Positions 58,927 through 64,000 of a DNA stretch of 64,000 nt are shown piece after piece; the stretch's first letter is position 1, and every line of letters begins with the position of its first letter. The stretch comes from Pigmentiphaga sp. H8 (GTDB taxonomy: Bacteria; Pseudomonadota; Gammaproteobacteria; Burkholderiales; Burkholderiaceae_B), in the NCBI RefSeq assembly GCF_003854895.1, contig NZ_CP033966.1, positions 3,782,001 through 3,846,000 of the forward strand, written 5' to 3'. The notes under the pieces were generated by a model. It was not told where the DNA came from. It was given only the letters and a program-made list of their open reading frames with translations, and searched no databases. A program made the translations under genes and the position numbers.

Positions 58927-60318
58927 CTATCTGCGACCGGCCGCCAGCGGCGCCAGCACACCGACGTCCTTCGCCTGCGGCAAGCCCCGCACCTGGTCGA
59001 CCAGCCGGTCAACCTCGGGTTCCGTATAGCGCCGCGCCAGTTCGGCACGAACACGCATCACGTGGTCTTCTTGTGAATAGGGCCGCGACACCGAGCCCTT
59101 CGGTGCCGCGACAAACCGGTTCACGCGCCGGCCGTCGCGCAAGGCCAGCGTCACGCGGGCCCCGACCGATTCGGCGGTGCTGGCGCGCTCGGCCTCGTCG
59201 TCGATCACGCACTCGACCTTGGCGGCTAGCCCCATCACCACGGGATCCTCCAGGCCTGCCTCGAAATCGTCGATGTTCAGCGCGTAGACCTCGCTGCGGA
59301 TCCGCTTGCGGATCGCCAGCGCCACGCTGAAGGGTGCGCTCATTTGCGCGCCTTGCAGGCTGGCGGGCGCATTGCCGGTCAGGCGGCCCTGGATGACGCG
59401 CGGAATGCCCAGCGTGACGGCCTTGATGTCGCCGGCCGCCACATCGTGCTCGCGGCACAGGTCCACCGCCGCCTCGACCGCCGCCAGCACGCGGGCGCTG
59501 CACGCATGCGGCTTGATCGATACCTCCGTCATCCGATAGACGGAGCCGAGCCGGTCGGACAGCGGCGCGAAATCGATCTGATCGGCATATGCGCGGGCAA
59601 AGCCGTCCTGCCCCTCAAGGATGTCGAGCGGGCCCGAAAAACCGGCCTCGGCCAACAAGGCGGCATGTACGCCGGAACGCGCCGCCTGGGCGGCATGGAT
59701 ACGCTTGACCGTCGACCCCGAATGGAAGAACTGCACCAGCCCGCCACTGAACGATGCCGCCAGGCCCATCGTCTGCGCGATGCGGCGCGCGTCGCCGGGG
59801 AACAGCAAGGCCGACGCCGCGACCGCCGAGCCGAACACGCCGCAGGTGGCCGTGCTCTGGAAACCCCGCTTGAAATGGCTGGGCTGGATGCACAGCGCGA
59901 TGCGGATCATCGCCTCGTAGCCGGCCACCACGGCCGCCAGCATGCGCTCGCCCGCGAACCCCCGGCTCTGGCCGATGGCCAGAGCCGCCGAAAAAACGAT
60001 GCAACCGGGATGCAGCATCGCACCGACGTGCGTATCGTCGGCATCGATGCTGCCGGCATAGACCGTGTTCAGGAAAGCGGCGCTGGCCGGATCCGTGCGC
60101 TGGTCAGAGAACAACACCGGCGCCTTGCCCAGGCCGCCGGTCTGCCGGACATAGTCGCGCGCCCACTGGCTCCAGGGCATGCGCTCGCCCAGCGATGCGA
60201 CGCGCAGGTAGTCGAGCGCGAATTCGAACAAGGCGGACCGCAGGGGCGTCGGCAGCCGTCCGTAGGTCAGCGCGGCGGCGAATGACGCCAGTTCCAGCGT
60301 CGGGGCCGGTCTTTCCAT
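58927..60318 (-). CDS. MmgE/PrpD family protein (second of a tandem pair)
   Basis: A 463-residue protein of the 2-methylcitrate dehydratase family. Motifs are FLNTVYAGSIDADDTHVGAMLHPGCIVFSAALAIG (active-site Asp/His region), YEAMIRIALCIQPSHFKRGFQ, CGVFGSAVAASALLFP and EVSIKPHACSARVLAAVEA. It lies 13 bases after a paralogue of nearly equal length, with the same motifs in the same order but clearly diverged. ATG 60318 excludes an Arg/Pro-rich extension. The substrate is unknown. Confidence 0.88.
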   Translation of the reverse strand: MERPAPTLELASFAAALTYGRLPTPLRSALFEFALDYLRVASLGERMPWSQWARDYVRQTGGLGKAPVLFSDQRTDPASAAFLNTVYAGSIDADDTHVGAMLHPGCIVFSAALAIGQSRGFAGERMLAAVVAGYEAMIRIALCIQPSHFKRGFQSTATCGVFGSAVAASALLFPGDARRIAQTMGLAASFSGGLVQFFHSGSTVKRIHAAQAARSGVHAALLAEAGFSGPLDILEGQDGFARAYADQIDFAPLSDRLGSVYRMTEVSIKPHACSARVLAAVEAAVDLCREHDVAAGDIKAVTLGIPRVIQGRLTGNAPASLQGAQMSAPFSVALAIRKRIRSEVYALNIDDFEAGLEDPVVMGLAAKVECVIDDEAERASTAESVGARVTLALRDGRRVNRFVAAPKGSVSRPYSQEDHVMRVRAELARRYTEPEVDRLVDQVRGLPQAKDVGVLAPLAAGRR

Positions 60319-60331
60319 GATTGCTCCTGAT

Positions 60332-61726
60332 TCATCCACGCAGCGAGAACAACGGCGCCACCGACGCCAGCCGTTCGGGATGGCGGGCCTGTTCCAGCCA
60401 GGCATCGACCGGACCGGCGCCAAAGCGCGGCGCGGCGATGGCGGCAAACCGCTGCACGACTTCGTCGGCCGTGATGGGATTGCGCGGACAGCCCTTCGGG
60501 TGTTCGACGAATTGCTCGACCCGGCTGCCGTCCTTCATCGTGATGGTGACGCGCGCCGGCACCGCCTCGGCCGTCGTCAATGCCTCGACCCTGGCATCGA
60601 CCACGCATCGGGTACGGGCCGACAGGTCGCGGATGGCGGGGTCGTCCAGATATTGCTCGAAATCGTCGACCGACAGCGTCAACGGGCCTTCGCGCCCAGG
60701 CGCCAGCGCCACGGCCATCGCGGCGGCGAACGGCGTGCTCAGTTGCGCCTGCTGGTAGTCGACCGGCCTGTTGGCTGCCAGCTTGCTCATCATCGCGCCA
60801 TGCACGCCCAGCTCCATCGACGCCACCTGTTCGACCCGCGCGCCGGCGCGCGCCAGCATCGCCGCGCCTTCGATCGCGGCCTGCATGCGCACGCTGCCGG
60901 CATGCGGCTTGAGCGAGACCCATTCCGTGGGGAAATGCCGGCCGAGGTCCTTGACCGCCGTGGACGGGTCGAAGCGGTCGGAAAAAGCCCGCCCGAATCC
61001 CTGGCTACCCTCGATGGCGTCGCGCGGACCGGTCAATCCGGCGCGTGCCAGCAGCGCGGCCTCGATGCCGTTGGCGGCCGCCTTGCCGGCATGGAAGCGC
61101 TTGATGTCGGACCCTGACACGAAGAACTGCGACAGGCCGCAGGCAAAGGTGGCGGCGATACCCAGCGCATCGCGCAGGCGCTCGGCAGGCAGCCGGAACA
61201 GGCGCGCGCAGGCAACGGCCGCGCCCAGCGCGCCGCACGTGGGCGTGCCCTGGAAGCCGCGCAGCGAATGCTCGGGCTGGATCGACATGCCGACGCGAAT
61301 GGCCACCTCGTAGCCGGCCAGCACCGCGGTCAGCAGCTCGCGGCCGCTGGCGCCGGCGATCTCGGCCGCGGCCAGCGCCGCCGGCCAGGTGCATACGCCG
61401 GGATGGATGATGGCGGCAACGTGGGAATCGTCCCAGTCCAGGCCGCCGGCGGCCGTGCCGTTGATGAAGGCGGCGCGGCCGGCCTCGACCCGCCGGCCCG
61501 CGTACAGCAGGCTGGCGCAGTCGGCGCCGCTGGCCGAACCGAAGGCCTGCCCGACGGCACGTGTCCAGGGCTTGTCGCTTCCCACCGCGGCCGCGCGGAA
61601 CATGTCGATCATCAGCACCGGCATGATGGCCTGGACATGCGGCGGCACCGTCTCCCAGTCGAGCGCGGCGGCGAAGCGCGCCAGCTCGTCGGTGACGGCA
61701 ATGGACGAAGATTGGGCTGGGTTCAT
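60332..61726 (-). CDS. MmgE/PrpD family protein (first of a tandem pair)
   Basis: A 464-residue MmgE/PrpD protein. FINGTAAGGLDWDDSHVAAIIHPGVCTWPAALAAA, YEVAIRVGMSIQPEHSLRGFQGTPTCGALGAAVACA and WVSLKPHAGSVRMQAAIEGA match its neighbour motif for motif. The pair probably arose by duplication and might act as two enzymes or as a heteromer. It follows a Bug gene by 45 bases on the same strand; no other enzyme gene belongs to this operon. Confidence 0.88.
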   Translation of the reverse strand: MNPAQSSSIAVTDELARFAAALDWETVPPHVQAIMPVLMIDMFRAAAVGSDKPWTRAVGQAFGSASGADCASLLYAGRRVEAGRAAFINGTAAGGLDWDDSHVAAIIHPGVCTWPAALAAAEIAGASGRELLTAVLAGYEVAIRVGMSIQPEHSLRGFQGTPTCGALGAAVACARLFRLPAERLRDALGIAATFACGLSQFFVSGSDIKRFHAGKAAANGIEAALLARAGLTGPRDAIEGSQGFGRAFSDRFDPSTAVKDLGRHFPTEWVSLKPHAGSVRMQAAIEGAAMLARAGARVEQVASMELGVHGAMMSKLAANRPVDYQQAQLSTPFAAAMAVALAPGREGPLTLSVDDFEQYLDDPAIRDLSARTRCVVDARVEALTTAEAVPARVTITMKDGSRVEQFVEHPKGCPRNPITADEVVQRFAAIAAPRFGAGPVDAWLEQARHPERLASVAPLFSLRG

Positions 61727-61771
61727 GGCAGGGACTTCAGGCGGCAGGACGGAAAGGGACGGCGCGGAACA

Positions 61772-62749
61772 TCATTCGGGCGAAATGCCGGCGGCCTTGA
61801 CCACCTTGCCCCAGCGATCGTAGTCGGCTCGCAGATAGGCCGTCAGATCGGCCGGCGTGCCGCTCAGCAGGTCCACCCCTTCCGCATTGAAACGCTTGAT
61901 GGCCTCGGGGCTGGTCAGGATCTTGGTTGCCGCGGCATTGAGCTTGTCGACGACTTCCTTGGGCAAACCAGCCGGCCCCCACAGGCCCCACCACTGGTTG
62001 GCCTCGAAACCCGGCAGGCCGGACTCGGCAATGGTGGGCAGCCCCGGCGCCAGCGGCGTTGGCTTCAGGCTGGTGATGGCCAGGCCGCGCAGCTTGCCCG
62101 ACTTGACCATGGGCGCCACGCTGGCGTAGTTGGAAAACAGCACCGATACCTGGCCCGCGGCGGTATCGGCCACGGCCGGCGCCGCGCCCTTGTAGGGCAC
62201 GTGCAGCATTTTCACGCCCGCCTGCTGCATGAACATCTCGCCCATCAGATGGCTGAGCGTACCGACCCCGTTGGAGCCGAACGCGATCTTGCCCGGCGCG
62301 GCCTTGGCGGCGGCGATGACGTCGCCGACGGTCTTGTACGGCAGCGTGCTCGTCACCACCAGTTCATTGGTGGCATAGCCGACCAGGGAGATGGGCGTGA
62401 AGCTGGTGAACGGGTCGTATGGCCGCTTGGCCGTCAGGTGCGGGTTGATCGACATCGTGCTGGACGATGTCAGCAACAGCGTATAGCCGTCGGGATGGGC
62501 CCGCGCCACGTAGCTCGTGCCGATGGCGCCGCCGGCGCCCGCGCGGTTGTCGACGATGAAGGTCGCATCCATTTCCTTGCCCAGCTCCTGGGCCATCAGG
62601 CGGATCACCACATCGGCCGCGCCTCCTGGCGGGAATGGCGTCACCAGGCTGACGGGCCGGCTGGGATAGTCCTGCGCGTGGGCCGGCGCCCCGGCGGCCA
62701 GTACGGCCACGGCGAACAGGGTTTGAATCGTGCGTAGGTGGGTCTTCAT
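61772..62749 (-). CDS. Bug/TctC-family periplasmic binding protein
   Basis: A 325-residue binding protein with signal peptide TLFAVAVLAAGAPAHAQ (cleavage at about 26). The mature protein has YPSRPVSLVTPFPPGGAADVVIRL, FIVDNRAGAGGAIGTSYVARAHPDGY, LMGEMFMQQAGVKMLHVPYKGAAPA and LWGPAGLPKEVVDKLNA, a classical Bug set. It is the first gene before the twin MmgE/PrpD genes and is divergent from the GntR gene, with a striking AT-rich palindrome between them. Confidence 0.92.
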   Translation of the reverse strand: MKTHLRTIQTLFAVAVLAAGAPAHAQDYPSRPVSLVTPFPPGGAADVVIRLMAQELGKEMDATFIVDNRAGAGGAIGTSYVARAHPDGYTLLLTSSSTMSINPHLTAKRPYDPFTSFTPISLVGYATNELVVTSTLPYKTVGDVIAAAKAAPGKIAFGSNGVGTLSHLMGEMFMQQAGVKMLHVPYKGAAPAVADTAAGQVSVLFSNYASVAPMVKSGKLRGLAITSLKPTPLAPGLPTIAESGLPGFEANQWWGLWGPAGLPKEVVDKLNAAATKILTSPEAIKRFNAEGVDLLSGTPADLTAYLRADYDRWGKVVKAAGISPE

Positions 62750-62778
62750 GATGTGTCTCCTCGTTTTTTGTGGCCCAT

Positions 62779-62820
62779 GATTGCATATTTATGCATATAA
62801 ATGCAATCTTGATGCAATCC
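62779..62820. promoter_or_regulatory. AT-rich near-palindrome plus half-site, likely GntR operator
   Basis: Bases 62779-62808 are a 30-base near-palindrome. Its ends GATTGCAT and ATGCAATC are perfect inverted copies, with ATGCAT at the centre (62791-62796) and few mismatches between. A further GATGCAATC half-site follows at 62811-62819. It lies 30 bases upstream of the Bug gene and about 110 upstream of the GntR gene. Confidence 0.6.
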
Positions 62821-62930
62821 GACCAGGACAGGGCGGCGGCGGAAAACCGCTAACATCTTGTCTGCGTGCCGGATTCGCGGTGCGCAGCCTCTGCTTTTCT
62901 CCGACACGCTGATAGTCCCCACTCCGGAAC

Positions 62931-63881
62931 ATGTCGACCGCCCAACGTCCGCGCAGCGAATCCCGCACAGCCGTCGTCCCCGAACTGGCCGGCCGCATCC
63001 TCGCCCACGCCAACGCCCAGGGGCTGCCTGCCGGCACCCACCTCACGGCCCAGTCGCTGGGCGATCATTTCGGCGTATCGCGCTGGACCGTCAGCCAGGC
63101 CCTGCAGCTGCTGGCCGACAAGGGCGTGCTGCGCCACGAGGCCAATCGCGGCTATTTCCTGTCCGACGCCGAACTGGCGGCGCCCGAACAACTGGGCCTG
63201 AGCGCCCAGCCGGAACTGACCCGCGTCTACTTCCAGATCGCCGAAGACCGGCTGCGCGGCCAGCTCAAGGACCACGTCACCGAAACCTATCTGCGCCAGA
63301 CCTACCGGCTCACGCACCGGCAGTTGAGCGAACTGCTGCGCAAGATCTCGCGCGAAGGCTGGGCGGAACGGCGGATCGGCTACGGCTGGACCTTCTCGCC
63401 CATCCTGCGCACGCCCGAGGCGCTGGAGCAGACCTACAGCCTGCGGCTGGCGATCGAACCGGCCAGCCTGCTGGAACCGAGTTTTCACCTGAGCCCCGAG
63501 GCCGCCGCCCGGCTGCGCGAAGTCGAGGGCCAGATCCTGGCCGGCGGCGCCGACACCATGACGGCCGACGAACTGTACGAACACGCGGTGAAATTCCACG
63601 AAACCCTGGCCGAGGCGTCGCAAAACCCGTTCTTCAGCGACGTGCTGCGCCGGGTCAACAAGGTGCGCCGCCTGCTGGTGTACCGCGCCATGGTCGACCG
63701 CCAGCGCTATTACCGCCAGGCGCGGGAGCACCTGCACATCCTCGATCTGATCGAGGCCGGCCGCAATCGGGAAGCGGCCGACGCCATGCGCGATCACCTG
63801 CAGGGCGTGGTGGTCAATCTGCGCGGCGCCCGGGCGGGCGGCGACGCGCCTATAATCAACGATCTGCCCCCGGGCAGCTAG
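62931..63881 (+). CDS. GntR-family regulator with two winged-helix regions and an FCD domain
   Basis: A 316-residue regulator. A GntR-type winged helix is at about 15-80 (ELAGRILAHANAQGLPAGTHLTAQSLGDHFGVSRWTVSQALQLL, then GVLRHEANRGYFLSD). A second helix-turn-helix-like region follows at about 98-165 (YLRQTYRLTHRQLSELLRKISREGWAERRIGYGWTFSP). The C-terminal FCD domain (about 170-300) has LRLAIEPASLLEPSF, FHETLAEASQNPFF and REHLHILDLIEAG, with metal-ligand His residues. FadR-type proteins have only one winged helix, so this is unusual. It is divergent from the Bug-PrpD-PrpD operon. Confidence 0.87.
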   Translation: MSTAQRPRSESRTAVVPELAGRILAHANAQGLPAGTHLTAQSLGDHFGVSRWTVSQALQLLADKGVLRHEANRGYFLSDAELAAPEQLGLSAQPELTRVYFQIAEDRLRGQLKDHVTETYLRQTYRLTHRQLSELLRKISREGWAERRIGYGWTFSPILRTPEALEQTYSLRLAIEPASLLEPSFHLSPEAAARLREVEGQILAGGADTMTADELYEHAVKFHETLAEASQNPFFSDVLRRVNKVRRLLVYRAMVDRQRYYRQAREHLHILDLIEAGRNREAADAMRDHLQGVVVNLRGARAGGDAPIINDLPPGS

Positions 63882-64000
63882 AATTCGACTCCCAGCTTCC
63901 GCTTTGCCACCGGCTTGAATCCGTCCGCCTCGTCCGCTCCGCCGTCCGCCCTGCGTATCTTCCGGGGCCTGCCGCCGCCTTCGCTGCGTCGTCCGTGCGC
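63878..64000 (-). CDS. C-terminal end of an unidentified gene
   Basis: On the minus strand an open frame enters from the window edge and ends with TAG at 63878-63880, overlapping the GntR stop. The 40 visible residues are basic and low-complexity, with GGGRPRKIRRADGG and ending VAKRKLGVEF. Such tails occur on RNA-binding enzymes such as helicases and pseudouridine synthases, but that is only a resemblance. The frame is open throughout the 123 bases. Identity unknown. Confidence 0.35.
   Translation of the reverse strand, partial: AHGRRSEGGGRPRKIRRADGGADEADGFKPVAKRKLGVEF

Noticed and set aside
58927..61726. Twin MmgE/PrpD genes as one gene broken by a frameshift
   Set aside because: Each copy has the complete set of family motifs and full length, so they are two intact genes.

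Overview
The window is about 67% G+C with dense, strand-switching operons. Its gene content (a fliD-to-fliR flagellar locus, tonB-exbB-exbD, and several Bug/TctC-type periplasmic binding proteins sitting beside catabolic genes and regulators) points to a betaproteobacterium of the Alcaligenaceae, most likely Bordetella or a close relative such as Achromobacter. This placement rests on gene content only. I see no insertion sequence, integrase, phage gene or CRISPR array.

Positions 1-15342 are a flagellar cluster. The 3' end of fliD is followed by fliS, fliT, a second FliK-like gene and an FlhB C-terminal homologue. fliE then lies on the minus strand, divergent from the long fliFGHIJK, fliLMNOPQR series. 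Together these encode the filament cap and its chaperones, the MS ring, the C-ring switch (FliG/M/N), the export ATPase complex (FliH/I/J), hook-length control and the export gate (FliO/P/Q/R). A strong hairpin element separates fliF from fliG.

Positions 15358-24303 hold mostly housekeeping genes: a TctD/TctE-like two-component system, the TonB energising complex, a tandem-domain universal stress protein behind an FNR-like site, two small unknown genes, tRNA-Thr(CGT), maleylacetoacetate isomerase, ispH with an FKBP-type isomerase, and radC.

Positions 24336-30859 form one minus-strand operon: tetR, a TRAP transporter (dctP-dctQ-dctM), a cyclase-family hydrolase, a BKACE-type beta-keto acid cleavage enzyme and an SMP-30 lactonase-like protein. 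A perfect 18-bp palindrome lies upstream of tetR. rpmB-rpmG follow at 31313-31744 with their own promoter and a long structured leader.

Positions 31811-40477 look like an itaconate (C5-dicarboxylate) degradation locus. It has a divergent LysR regulator, an itaconyl-CoA hydratase-like protein, an acyl-CoA dehydrogenase, an MmgE/PrpD protein, a family III CoA-transferase and a CitE-type lyase, in the same order as the known Pseudomonas locus, but with a Bug protein and an FAH-family protein inserted. An MFS exporter, a fatty acid desaturase, an RsmB-family methyltransferase and purN follow.

Positions 45762-63881 contain three further modules of the same design, each with a divergent regulator, a Bug binding protein and catabolic genes. 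The first is LysR with a GST-kappa-like isomerase, a succinate-semialdehyde-type dehydrogenase, Bug, a choline-sulfatase-like enzyme and a NIPSNAP protein. The second is LysR with Bug, HyuA, FAH and HyuB. The third is an unusual GntR with Bug and twin MmgE/PrpD proteins. None carries membrane subunits for its Bug protein. Several intergenic regions hold good inverted repeats that are candidate operators.
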